From Phycisphaeraceae bacterium (lineage in GTDB: Bacteria; Planctomycetota; Phycisphaerae; Phycisphaerales; Phycisphaeraceae): DNA of 8,262 bases. The notes beneath the pieces were generated by a model that was not told where the DNA came from, ran no database searches, and saw only the letters and a program-made list of their open reading frames with translations. The translations under genes were made by a program, and so were the position numbers. The stretch is from assembly GCA_020850375.1 (NCBI GenBank), contig JADZET010000413.1, positions 1 through 8,262 of the forward strand, given 5' to 3'. This document shows, piece by piece, positions 1-6,598 of this stretch (the stretch's first letter is position 1; each line of letters begins with the position of its first letter).

Positions 1-28
1 AAGCCCAGGCATGGCCATGCCTGGGTTC
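1..28. repeat. Family A palindromic repeat, copy 1
   Basis: A perfect 22-bp palindrome at 4-25 has 9-nt arms CCCAGGCAT and ATGCCTGGG around a GGCC centre. It is flanked by AAG on the left and TTC on the right. The whole 28 bp is identical to the copy at 3880-3907. It lies 10 bp past the glf stop codon in the direction of glf transcription, so as RNA it would form a strong hairpin at the 3' end of that cluster. No U-tract follows on the glf strand, so it is not a classical intrinsic terminator. Six-frame reading of the unit finds no stop codon. Confidence 0.9.
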
Positions 29-35
29 TTCTCTT

Positions 36-1139
36 CTACTTCTCCCCTCTCCCTTCCAACACCCCCTCCCCCAATTTCATCGCCCGCCCGATCGCCTGGT
101 CCATGTCGTAATACCGGTATTCCCCTAGTCGCCCCGCGATCAGCACCCCCTCCATCCCCTCCGCCCGCCTCCGATACTTCTCATACAACCTCGCATTCTC
201 CTCATCCGGGAACGGATACTCATACCCCGAAGCCTCCACCGGCGTCACCGGCGTCTCGGTCGTCAGCACCGTCCCCCGAATCCTCTCCGCCTCCCCAGGC
301 CCCAGCATCTGCTTCCACTCCAGCGTCCTGATGTGCGCCCCACCCGCGTGCGTCGGATTGTTCACCTGACCGCAAGGCAGCGCGAACCCCTCGACCCCCG
401 CCAGAAACCGATGCTCCCGCCTCTGCCCCCGATACATCAACCTCCCCAACTCAAACCCAAAGTATTCATCGATCGGCCCCGTAAACACGGTGAGCTTCCT
501 CGCCTCGATCTCACCCCGCCTCCGCAGATAATCAAACCCCGTCCGAACCTCGATCCCCTCGAGCATCCTGCTCATCCACCCCGCGTACCCCCCCTCCGGG
601 ATCCCCTGATACTTCGCCCCAGGCTTCAGCCGCGGATCATCATCCAGCCGCACGTCGAACCGCGTGCACAGCTTCGCCGACAGCCTCCGCGCCTCCACCC
701 CCCACTGCTTCTCGTTGTATTCCTTCACAAAAAGCTCATACACCCGCCGAGGCATCAGCGACAACGCCGCCTCCTCGAAGTTCCTCGGCTCCCCCACAAA
801 CTCCGGCCGCCAATCCTCCCCCACCGTCCTTCGGATATAGCTCGCCGCGATCGGCCAATTCTCATACGCCCCCTCCACCAGCGACTTGAGCGCCGCCTCA
901 TACCGATAGAACCCCCCAAACCGCGTCGCGAACTCCCAGATCCGCGCCGACGACGTCCGAAAGTAGTGCGGCCCATACGTGTGAATCCGAATCCCCGACG
1001 CATGCACGTGGTCATGCACATTCCCCCCCACGTGCTCCCGCCGATCCACCACCACCACCTCCCGCCCCGCGTCCGCCAGCACCCGCGCCATCGTCGCCCC
1101 CGTCAGCCCCGACCCCACAACCAGATAATCCACCTTCAT
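36..1139 (-). CDS. glf: UDP-galactopyranose mutase
   Basis: This flavoenzyme interconverts UDP-galactopyranose and UDP-galactofuranose in the cytoplasm and supplies Galf for surface glycans. The 367-residue product is of normal family length. An N-terminal FAD-binding motif VGSGLTG lies at residues 8-14. HTYGPHYF at 53-60 matches the conserved active-site His region. EKQWG at 143-147, TGPIDEYF at about 220-227 and the C-terminal signature GRLGEYRYYDMDQAI at 336-350 are all typical of UGM. The ATG at 1139 was chosen because the FAD motif begins at once and GGAAG lies 5 nt upstream. An in-frame ATG at 1211 would add 24 residues but starts inside a palindromic repeat. The gene is last in a leftward cluster, 111 bp after the glycosyltransferase. 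Codons are almost all G-ending. Confidence 0.95.
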   Translation of the reverse strand: MKVDYLVVGSGLTGATMARVLADAGREVVVVDRREHVGGNVHDHVHASGIRIHTYGPHYFRTSSARIWEFATRFGGFYRYEAALKSLVEGAYENWPIAASYIRRTVGEDWRPEFVGEPRNFEEAALSLMPRRVYELFVKEYNEKQWGVEARRLSAKLCTRFDVRLDDDPRLKPGAKYQGIPEGGYAGWMSRMLEGIEVRTGFDYLRRRGEIEARKLTVFTGPIDEYFGFELGRLMYRGQRREHRFLAGVEGFALPCGQVNNPTHAGGAHIRTLEWKQMLGPGEAERIRGTVLTTETPVTPVEASGYEYPFPDEENARLYEKYRRRAEGMEGVLIAGRLGEYRYYDMDQAIGRAMKLGEGVLEGRGEK

Positions 1140-1199
1140 GCCGTCTTCCAAAAAAAGTAATACCCTCGCCCACCGAATCCTACCGACCCACGCCCTCCT

Positions 1200-1226
1200 A
1201 AGCCCAGGCATAGCTATGCCTGGGTC
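1200..1226. repeat. Family A palindromic repeat, copy 2 (compensated centre)
   Basis: The 22-bp palindrome at 1203-1224 has the same 9-nt arms as copy 1, but its centre is AGCT instead of GGCC. The two changes are on paired positions (G to A and C to T), so perfect dyad symmetry is kept. It lies in the gap between the glycosyltransferase stop and the glf start. The left flank is CCTAAG, as in the copy at 3880. The right flank is TC instead of TTC. Confidence 0.88.
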
Positions 1227-1236
1227 TCTTCTCCTT

Positions 1237-1271
1237 CTCCTCTCTACTCTCTACCCTCTCCTCTCTAACCC
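1237..1271. repeat. Degenerate 7-bp pyrimidine heptamer tract
   Basis: The + strand here reads as about five consecutive heptamers of the form CTMYYCY, for example CTACTCT at 1244-1250, CTACCCT at 1251-1257 and CTCCTCT at 1237-1243 and 1258-1264. The tract spans the 3' end of the glycosyltransferase gene, and its stop codon (minus-strand TAG at 1251-1253) lies inside one unit. The units resemble the clearer heptamers before metY (5147-5181) and metX (6575-6595). The region is generally pyrimidine-rich, so the periodicity is weaker evidence here than at the other two sites. Confidence 0.45.
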
Positions 1272-2495
1272 CCCCACCCGAATCATCTCCTCCGCCCGCC
1301 GATCCCACGTCTGCCCCAGCGCCACCTCCAGACATTTCTTCCTCACCCCCTCGCTCACCCCCATCTCCCCCCGCGCCACCCGCTCGATCGCCGCGCTCAG
1401 CGCCCCCGCGTCCCCGCAGTGCACCAGCGTCGGCAGCTCGATCCCCTCATCCGAAAAGTCGATCGTCGAAAGGATCGGCTTCCCCGCCGCCACGTACTCC
1501 AGCAGCTTCGCCGGGAACATCGCCTGCCCCCCCGCCTTCGCGTAAGGCAGCAGCAGCGCGTCCGCATGTCGCAGCCATCCCGCCAGCTCTCCGTGCGCCA
1601 CCGGCGGCACATAACGAACGTGCGGCAGCGCGCAAAGCTCCCGCCACAGCCCCTCGCTCCCCCGCGCCGGCTTCACCGGCCCCACAAAGTAAAACCTCAC
1701 CCCCCGCGCCCTCCTCGCCACCTCCACCATCTCCGCCAAGTCAAACCGATCATTCACCGCCCCCGTGAACACGATCCGCTTCTCTCCCCCCGCAACGCCC
1801 TGCCTCATCGCTTCGGGCATCCCAACCTCCCCCTCGAACTGCCGCACAAACCACTCATCCACCCCGTTGGGCAGGCTGTGGATCGCCCTCCCGAATCGCC
1901 CCGCATAATCCCGCGCGATCCGCGACCCATTGGCGAACACCGCGTCCGCACGCTCGAAACATCGCGCGATCCGCTCCGTCCCGAACCCCTTCCCCCACGC
2001 CAGCTCCAGCCACGGGTCCTCCATGTCCACCAACACCCGATCCCACCCGTAAACATCCAGCATCCCCTGCGCCGCCGGCCGACTCGTCACCAACCACACC
2101 TCGCCCTGGCTCGGACGCGCCCTCTCGATCACCCCCCTCAACTTTCGATACGCCCCCGCCGGCCGATCCCGCCTCACCACTCCCCCACCACCCGCTCGCC
2201 ACGACCGCCACCTCACCCGCGTCAACCTCTCCCCCATCGCCTCCGTCCAAGGCTCCTGCCACAACCGCCCCGCCACCTTCGCCAGCCCCCCTCGCAAGAA
2301 TCGCTTCACCCCTCGCCCCCAAGCCCTCGCCCCCGCCCCCGGCGCGCTCGTCCCCAGGTCCACGTACATCACCGCGCACCGACGCGCCAGCGCCGCCGCC
2401 AGCGGCTGCGACCGGTTCCACGAGTGATCCCAGTTCCACGGCGCCTGATAAACGATCAACCCCGGCGCCCCATCCGCTGACAACTTCTCAACCAC
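1251..2495 (-). CDS. Glycosyltransferase, GT4-like (GT-B fold)
   Basis: The product probably transfers a nucleotide-activated sugar to a growing glycan at the cytoplasmic membrane face; donor and acceptor cannot be read from the sequence. With the start at 2495 it has 414 residues. An N-terminal acceptor-side domain contains QAPWNWDHSW at 17-26. PNGVD at 209-213 marks the interdomain region, as in GT4 enzymes. A nucleotide-sugar domain follows with GAVNDRFDL at about 245-253, FYFVGP at 268-273 and the conserved FPAKLLEYVAAGKPI at 327-341. The GTG at 2495 has GGGAGG eight nt upstream and overlaps the flippase stop by 8 bp, which suggests translational coupling. An alternative GTG at 2516 adds seven residues and has a weaker G-rich leader. 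Proximity to glf makes a galactofuranosyltransferase possible but unproven. Confidence 0.85.
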   Translation of the reverse strand: MVEKLSADGAPGLIVYQAPWNWDHSWNRSQPLAAALARRCAVMYVDLGTSAPGAGARAWGRGVKRFLRGGLAKVAGRLWQEPWTEAMGERLTRVRWRSWRAGGGGVVRRDRPAGAYRKLRGVIERARPSQGEVWLVTSRPAAQGMLDVYGWDRVLVDMEDPWLELAWGKGFGTERIARCFERADAVFANGSRIARDYAGRFGRAIHSLPNGVDEWFVRQFEGEVGMPEAMRQGVAGGEKRIVFTGAVNDRFDLAEMVEVARRARGVRFYFVGPVKPARGSEGLWRELCALPHVRYVPPVAHGELAGWLRHADALLLPYAKAGGQAMFPAKLLEYVAAGKPILSTIDFSDEGIELPTLVHCGDAGALSAAIERVARGEMGVSEGVRKKCLEVALGQTWDRRAEEMIRVGGLERRG

Positions 2496-3828
2496 GCGCT
2501 TCGCCTCCCGCTTCACTCACATCCCCCACCCGCCAAGGCTCCATCCTCGCTCGCCGCAGCATCCCATACACCGCCAACGTCACCACCCCCTCCACCAACA
2601 CGATCACCCACGCCATCCCCACCGCCCCCCACCGCGGCGCCACCAACACTCCCAGCAACACGTTCAGCACCCCCGCCCCCATCACCACCGCGTTGAACCG
2701 TCTGTCCATCCGCAAGGGCAGCATCCACAAGATACCCAGCACGTTGCTCATCGCGATCAGCGGCACCGTCAGCGCCATCACCCGCATCACCCCCACCGCC
2801 GGACCGAACTCCTCCCCCAGCACCCCCGGCGCCACCCAACCCGCCGTCAACATCATCCCCAACGCCGCCACCACGCCGATCCCCGCGTACGCCGCCAGCC
2901 CCCGACACGCCAACTTCCCCGCCTCCCGCCTCGACCTCCCCAGCAGATACGCCAGCCGCGGATACACCACCTGACTCACCGGCGCGAACAACCCCGACAC
3001 CGCCTTGGTCAGCTTCTCAGGCCCCGCGTAATACGCCACCACCGACGACGGCTGGAACAACCCCAAAATCATCGCGTTGCTGATCACGTAAAGACTGCTC
3101 GCCCCCCGGAACACCGCCATGCTCGCCCCCATCCGCAGCGCCCCCCACGCCCGCCCCGGCGTCGGCCAGACCCACGGCGACCACCGCCTCGCCAGGCCCA
3201 TCCCCACCACCGTCGATATCCCCGCGCCTAGCCCCTGCAACCCCAGCACCCGCCACCCCTCGCCCCCCCCACGCACCAGCAGGATGATCCCCACCGCCGT
3301 CAACGCCTTCGCCGCGATGTCCACCCCCGCGATCAGCTTCACCCGCTCGATCCCCTGAAAAAACCACAACGGGTGCAGCCCCTGCAACACACCCGACATC
3401 GCCGCCATCCCCACCAGCAGACCCTGACCCTCAAACGCCGGCACCCACCACCACGCCCCCACCGCCAACACACACGCCGGCGCCACCAGCAACAGCTTCG
3501 CACCCGTCACCCCCGCCATCAGCTCCCCCAACTCCCCCCTTCTCTCCCGACACAGCGCCGCCTGACGCGTCCCCGAAAACACAAACCCGTACTCCACCAG
3601 GATCACCAGGTACAACGCCATCGCCTGACCCTGCGCCACCAGCCCCCACTCCCCCGCCCCCAGCACCCGCGTCAGGTACGGGATCGTCACCAACGGCAGC
3701 GCATAGTTCGCCGCCTGCACCCCCGCCAGCCACAGCACGCTCGCCACCATCCCCCCACGTGCGGGCGCATCGCCTCCCAGCGCCTGCGCCTCGACCGCCA
3801 CAACCTCTTCCGACTCCGGCAATCCCAT
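2488..3828 (-). CDS. Wzx-type polysaccharide flippase (oligosaccharide exporter)
   Basis: This is a multi-spanning inner-membrane protein of the polysaccharide transport (RfbX/Wzx) family, expected to flip undecaprenyl-linked repeat units to the periplasm. At 446 residues it has the usual length. It consists mostly of hydrophobic segments separated by short basic loops. After a hydrophilic 26-residue leader comes VLWLAGVQAANYALPLVTIPYLTRVLG in about 31-57, the typical first helix and loop of the family. WFFQGIER at about 154-161 and YYAGPEKLTKAVSGLF in the middle are also family-like. The ATG at 3828 is used here; an in-frame ATG at 3750 preceded by a G-rich stretch would remove the leader and cannot be excluded. 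The gene is first in the leftward cluster and its stop overlaps the glycosyltransferase start. Confidence 0.9.
   Translation of the reverse strand: MGLPESEEVVAVEAQALGGDAPARGGMVASVLWLAGVQAANYALPLVTIPYLTRVLGAGEWGLVAQGQAMALYLVILVEYGFVFSGTRQAALCRERRGELGELMAGVTGAKLLLVAPACVLAVGAWWWVPAFEGQGLLVGMAAMSGVLQGLHPLWFFQGIERVKLIAGVDIAAKALTAVGIILLVRGGGEGWRVLGLQGLGAGISTVVGMGLARRWSPWVWPTPGRAWGALRMGASMAVFRGASSLYVISNAMILGLFQPSSVVAYYAGPEKLTKAVSGLFAPVSQVVYPRLAYLLGRSRREAGKLACRGLAAYAGIGVVAALGMMLTAGWVAPGVLGEEFGPAVGVMRVMALTVPLIAMSNVLGILWMLPLRMDRRFNAVVMGAGVLNVLLGVLVAPRWGAVGMAWVIVLVEGVVTLAVYGMLRRARMEPWRVGDVSEAGGEARG
2504..2509 (-). promoter_or_regulatory. Shine-Dalgarno site for the glycosyltransferase
   Basis: On the minus strand GGGAGG lies 8 nt before the GTG at 2495. 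It sits inside the flippase coding sequence, so ribosomes finishing the flippase at 2488-2490 would be close to this start. The site is the reason for preferring 2495 over the in-frame GTG at 2516. Confidence 0.6.
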
Positions 3829-3879
3829 GCCCCGTCATCATCAACCAACCGTCCGCTTCGTCAACGGCATGCCTCGCCT

Positions 3880-3907
3880 AAGCCCAGGCATGGCCATGCC
3901 TGGGTTC
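3880..3907. repeat. Family A palindromic repeat, copy 3
   Basis: This copy matches copy 1 over all 28 bp: AAG, the 22-bp perfect palindrome with GGCC centre at 3883-3904, then TTC. It lies in the divergent gap about 50 bp upstream of the flippase start. Copies 1 and 3 therefore bracket the whole three-gene polysaccharide cluster. Confidence 0.9.
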
Positions 3908-3924
3908 ATGATCGCTGTTGAGCT

Positions 3925-3941
3925 GGCGATCGAAGATCGCC
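3925..3941. repeat. Family B hairpin, copy 1
   Basis: GGCGATCGAAGATCGCC forms a perfect 7-bp stem with a GAA loop closed by C-G. The C(GAA)G triloop is known to make unusually stable small DNA hairpins. The identical 17-mer occurs at 6540-6556. The + strand continues as GCGTCTTTTCTTCT, so in that direction it weakly resembles an intrinsic terminator or attenuator ahead of the oxidoreductase gene. A protein-binding site is equally possible. Confidence 0.75.
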
Positions 3942-4026
3942 GCGTCTTTTCTTCTCCCCCACTTGCCCCCCACCCCCAAATCATGCAAGAGTGCCCGTCC
4001 GATTCGTTCACCCTCGCCCCCTCACC

Positions 4027-4031
4027 AGGAG
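4027..4031 (+). promoter_or_regulatory. Shine-Dalgarno site deciding the oxidoreductase start
   Basis: AGGAG lies 7 nt before the GTG at 4039. This fixes the start there instead of at the upstream in-frame GTG at 3991, whose 16 extra residues (rich in Pro and Arg) do not resemble the start of a Rossmann domain. Confidence 0.7.
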
Positions 4032-4038
4032 CCTTCCC

Positions 4039-5139
4039 GTGCCCAACATCGGCGTCATCGGCCTAGGCATGATGGGTCGCATGCACATCGAGTCCTACGC
4101 CTCCATCCCCGGCGCCAACCTCGTCGCCATCGCCGACGCCGACCCCCAACGCGCCAAGGGCGACCTCTCCTCCACCTGGGGCAACCTCCCCGCCGGCGGC
4201 GGCTCCCTCCTCGACATGTCCCGCGTCAAGGGCTTCACCAATTACCGCGACCTCCTCGCACTCCCCGAGGTCGACGTCGTCGACATCTGCCTGCCCACCC
4301 CCTGTCACCACGAGGCCGCCCTCGCCGCCCTCGCCGCCGGCAAGCACGTCGTCTGCGAAAAGCCCCTCGCCCGCACCCTCGACCAGGCCCGCCAGATCGC
4401 CGCCGCCGCCAAGAAGGCCAAGGGCTTCTTCATGCCCGCCATGTGCATCCGCTTCTGGCCCGCCTACGTCTGGCTCAAACACGCCGTCGTCACCGCACCC
4501 TACGGCAAGGTCCTCGCCGCCTCCTTCCAACGCCTAGGCTCCTACCCCCCAGGATGGTTCCGCGACGGTAAACAGTCCGGCGGCGCCCTCCTCGACCTCC
4601 ACATCCACGACGTCGACTTCGTCTACTACCTCTTCGGCTCACCCCAGGCCGTCACCAGCCAGGGCTACGCCGCCGCCACCGGCCAAGTCGACCACGTCCT
4701 CACCCACTACCACTACAAGAACGTCCCCCTCGTCGTCGCCGAGGGTGGCTGGGCCTTCCACACGCCTCACCCCTTCCGCATGACCTGGCACGTCAACTTC
4801 GAGCACGCCACCGTCGAGATGACCCGCGACGGCAAGGTCACCCTCTACCGCGACAACCGCGCCGAAACCGTCAACATCCCCGACGGCATGGGCTACCCCG
4901 CCGAGCTCGCCTACTTCCTCCAGTGCGTCCAGGCCGGTGTCCGTCCCACCACCGTCACCGCCGACGACGCCGTCGAGAGCCTACGCATCGCCTTCGCCGA
5001 ACAACTCTCCATCAAGACCCGAAAGCCCATCCCCCTCAAGACCACCCAGAAACCCGCCAAGAAGGCCCCCGCCAAGAAGAAACCCACCCCCAAGAAATCC
5101 CCCAAGAAGAAGCCGGCGAAGAAGAAGCCCCGCCGCTAG
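4039..5139 (+). CDS. Gfo/Idh/MocA family oxidoreductase with Lys-rich C-terminal tail
   Basis: This is a predicted NAD(P)-dependent sugar or polyol dehydrogenase; the substrate is not identifiable. The 366-residue product starts at a GTG and enters the Rossmann fold at once with GVIGLGMMG at about 4-12. CEKPLA at 106-111 carries the family EKP lysine (K108). The C-terminal domain has GGALLDLHIHDVD, with D186 and H190 at the expected catalytic positions. The core ends near residue 337. The last 29 residues (338-366) contain 14 Lys and 2 Arg with Pro and Ala, resembling histone H1 or AlgP-type tails, and are not part of the usual family. metY begins 54 bp downstream. The gene may be co-transcribed with metY, but no functional link to methionine synthesis is evident. 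Confidence 0.9.
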   Translation: MPNIGVIGLGMMGRMHIESYASIPGANLVAIADADPQRAKGDLSSTWGNLPAGGGSLLDMSRVKGFTNYRDLLALPEVDVVDICLPTPCHHEAALAALAAGKHVVCEKPLARTLDQARQIAAAAKKAKGFFMPAMCIRFWPAYVWLKHAVVTAPYGKVLAASFQRLGSYPPGWFRDGKQSGGALLDLHIHDVDFVYYLFGSPQAVTSQGYAAATGQVDHVLTHYHYKNVPLVVAEGGWAFHTPHPFRMTWHVNFEHATVEMTRDGKVTLYRDNRAETVNIPDGMGYPAELAYFLQCVQAGVRPTTVTADDAVESLRIAFAEQLSIKTRKPIPLKTTQKPAKKAPAKKKPTPKKSPKKKPAKKKPRR

Positions 5140-5146
5140 CCCCCCC

Positions 5147-5181
5147 GTACCCTGTACCCCGTACCCCATACCCTATCTCCC
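5147..5181 (+). repeat. Tandem heptamer repeat before metY
   Basis: Four 7-bp units run without interruption from 5147 to 5174: GTACCCT, then GTACCCC twice, then ATACCCT. A degenerate fifth unit, ATCTCCC, ends at 5181. The tract fills most of the gap between the oxidoreductase stop and the metY Shine-Dalgarno. A similar tract precedes metX at 6575-6595. Tracts like this could vary in copy number and alter leader length, but only one allele is visible here. Confidence 0.8.
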
Positions 5182-5183
5182 CC

Positions 5184-5189
5184 GAGGTG
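5184..5189 (+). promoter_or_regulatory. Shine-Dalgarno site for metY
   Basis: GAGGTG lies 4 nt before the ATG at 5194 and directly follows the heptamer tract. It supports the start, and no competing upstream start is needed. By contrast, metX downstream shows no comparable site. Confidence 0.6.
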
Positions 5190-5193
5190 CCCC

Positions 5194-6501
5194 ATGTCCG
5201 ACTCCTCTGCCAACTACCGCCTCGCCACCCTCGCCCTCCACGGCGGCCAATCCCCCGACCCCACCACCCACGCCCGCGCCGTCCCCATCTACGCCACCAC
5301 CTCCTACACCTTCGACTCCACCGACCACGCCGCCAACCTCTTCGCCCTCCGCGAATTCGGCAACGTCTACTCACGCCTCATGAACCCCACCAACGACGTC
5401 CTCGAGAAGCGCTTAGCCGCCCTCGACGGTGGCGCCGCCGCCCTCGCCTTCGCCTCCGGCCAAGCCGCCATCACCGCCTCCATCCTCACCCTCTGCCACG
5501 CCGGACAGAACTTCGTCAGCTCCACCAGCCTCTACGGCGGAACCTGGACCCTCTTCACCCAGACCTTCAAGAAGCTCGGCATCGAGGTCCGCTTCTTCGA
5601 CCCCAACCAGCCCGACCAGCTCGCCAAGCTCATCGACAAAAACACCCGCCTCGTCTACCTCGAGTCCATCGGCAACCCCAAGAACGACGTCCCCGACTTC
5701 AAAAAGATCTCCGACATCGCCCACCAGCACGACGTCCCGGTCATCTGCGACAACACCGTCACCACCCCCGCCCTCTTCAAACCCGTCGACCACGGCATCG
5801 ACATCGTCGTCTACTCCACCACCAAGTTCATCGGCGGACACGGCGCCCACGTCGGCGGCGCCATCGTCGACAACGCCACCTTCCCCTGGGCCAAGAACCC
5901 CAAAAAATGGCCCGAGTTCTGCGCCCCCAGCGAGTCCTACCACGGCATGATCTTCGAGGAAGCCCTCCGACCCATCGGCAACATCGCCTACATCATCCAC
6001 ATCCGAACCCACTGGCTACGCGACACCGGCGCCTGCATGAGCCCCTTCGCCGCCTTCCTCTTCCTCCTCGGACTCGAAACCCTCCACCTCCGCATGCCCC
6101 GACACTGCGAGAACGCCCTCGCCGTCGCCAAACACCTCGAAAAACACCCCAGCGTCGCCTGGGTCAACTACCCCGGCCTGCCCTCCCACAAGCACCACGC
6201 CCTGGCCAAGAAATATCTCCCCCAGGGCGCCGGCGCCATCGTCGGCTTCGGCATCAAGGGTGGCCTCGAGGCCGGCAAAAAGTTCGTCAACGCCTGCAAG
6301 CTCCTCTCCCACCTGGCCAACATCGGCGACGCCAAGAGCCTCGTCATCCACCCCGCCTCCACCACCCACTCCCAGCTCACCCCCCAAGAACAAGCCCACA
6401 CCGGCGTCACCCCCGAATTCGTCCGACTCTCCATCGGCCTCGAAGACCTCGCCGACCTCCAAGCCGACCTCGACCAAGCCCTCGCCGCCTCCCAGAAGTA
6501 A
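5194..6501 (+). CDS. metY: O-acetylhomoserine sulfhydrylase (aminocarboxypropyltransferase)
   Basis: This PLP enzyme of the Cys/Met metabolism family makes homocysteine from O-acetylhomoserine and sulfide in the cytoplasm. Its 435 residues fit the OAH sulfhydrylase subgroup, which is longer than cystathionine gamma-synthase. The N-terminus has the typical TLALHGGQSPDP. YSRLMNPT at 59-66 contributes to cofactor and substrate binding across the dimer. ASGQAA at 87-92 is the phosphate-binding turn. D186 in CDNT contacts the pyridine nitrogen, and K211 in STTKFIGGHG is the Schiff-base lysine. The C-terminal HPASTTHSQL and GVTPEFVRLSIGLED are characteristic. The pairing with metX-metW, which begins 97 bp downstream, supports the O-acetylhomoserine direct-sulfhydrylation route. 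Nearly every codon ends in C. Confidence 0.96.
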   Translation: MSDSSANYRLATLALHGGQSPDPTTHARAVPIYATTSYTFDSTDHAANLFALREFGNVYSRLMNPTNDVLEKRLAALDGGAAALAFASGQAAITASILTLCHAGQNFVSSTSLYGGTWTLFTQTFKKLGIEVRFFDPNQPDQLAKLIDKNTRLVYLESIGNPKNDVPDFKKISDIAHQHDVPVICDNTVTTPALFKPVDHGIDIVVYSTTKFIGGHGAHVGGAIVDNATFPWAKNPKKWPEFCAPSESYHGMIFEEALRPIGNIAYIIHIRTHWLRDTGACMSPFAAFLFLLGLETLHLRMPRHCENALAVAKHLEKHPSVAWVNYPGLPSHKHHALAKKYLPQGAGAIVGFGIKGGLEAGKKFVNACKLLSHLANIGDAKSLVIHPASTTHSQLTPQEQAHTGVTPEFVRLSIGLEDLADLQADLDQALAASQK

Positions 6502-6508
6502 AGAAAGA

Positions 6509-6592
6509 GTACAGGGTAGAAACCCATCCTCGTTTAGCGGGCGATCGAAGATCGCCGTCCCCCGCCTTTCCCCCCTACTCCCTACCCCGTAC
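6509..6592. repeat. Nested inverted repeat in the metY-metX gap
   Basis: GTACAGGGTAG at 6509-6519 pairs with CTACCCCGTAC at 6582-6592, with 10 of 11 positions complementary. The arms enclose the family B hairpin at 6540-6556 almost symmetrically (centres near 6550 and 6548). A transcript reading through could fold into a long arm capped by the GAA hairpin. The right arm ends 6 bp before the metX ATG. The left arm also equals the reverse complement of TACCCTGTAC in the tract before metY. Confidence 0.6.
6540..6556. repeat. Family B hairpin, copy 2
   Basis: This is the exact 17-mer GGCGATCGAAGATCGCC also found at 3925-3941, with a 7-bp stem and GAA triloop. It lies between metY and metX. Here it is followed by a C-rich stretch, not by T residues, so a terminator role common to both copies is unlikely. 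Confidence 0.75.
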
Positions 6593-6595
6593 CCC
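6575..6595 (+). repeat. Heptamer tract before metX
   Basis: Three 7-bp units, CTACTCC, CTACCCC and GTACCCC, run from 6575 to 6595 and stop 3 bp short of the metX ATG. They occupy the position where a Shine-Dalgarno would be expected, and no purine-rich ribosome site is visible. The unit is the same as in the tract before metY. Confidence 0.65.
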
Positions 6596-6598
6596 CCC

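Larger units (their letters stand above)
3829..4038. promoter_or_regulatory. Divergent intergenic region
   Basis: This gap of about 210 bp separates the start of the leftward polysaccharide cluster from the start of the rightward oxidoreductase gene. It must hold the promoter for the left cluster and probably one for the right group. I could not find a convincing -35/-10 pair on either strand. It contains a family A palindrome (3883-3904) and a family B hairpin (3925-3941), 20 bp apart. The rest is C/T-rich with no apparent coding potential. Confidence 0.5.

Noticed and set aside
333..1160. Long open frame on the + strand opposite glf, and a similar one at 1419-2480 opposite the glycosyltransferase
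   Set aside because: Both encode Arg/Pro/His-rich low-complexity sequence, as expected opposite GC-rich genes, and the minus-strand genes have clear enzyme motifs.
1140..1211. N-terminal extension of glf to an ATG at 1211
   Set aside because: That ATG lies inside family A copy 2, and the extra 24 residues precede the FAD motif with no family similarity. The ATG at 1139 has a nearby GGAAG.
3925..3955. Intrinsic terminator formed by the family B hairpin and following T-rich stretch
   Set aside because: The T run is broken by C and G, no gene ends here in that direction, and the identical hairpin at 6540 lacks any T-tract.
3963..3995. Promoter with TTGCCC as -35 element upstream of the oxidoreductase
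   Set aside because: No acceptable -10 hexamer lies at a suitable distance; the match is not better than background.
5140..5193. SAM-responsive riboswitch ahead of metY
   Set aside because: The 54-bp gap is filled by heptamers and a ribosome site. It is too short, and no riboswitch core was recognised.
5413..6012. Acidic 199-residue frame antisense to metY
   Set aside because: Its Asp/Glu/Gly/Val composition is the complement of C-ending metY codons, and no start signal or known domain was seen.
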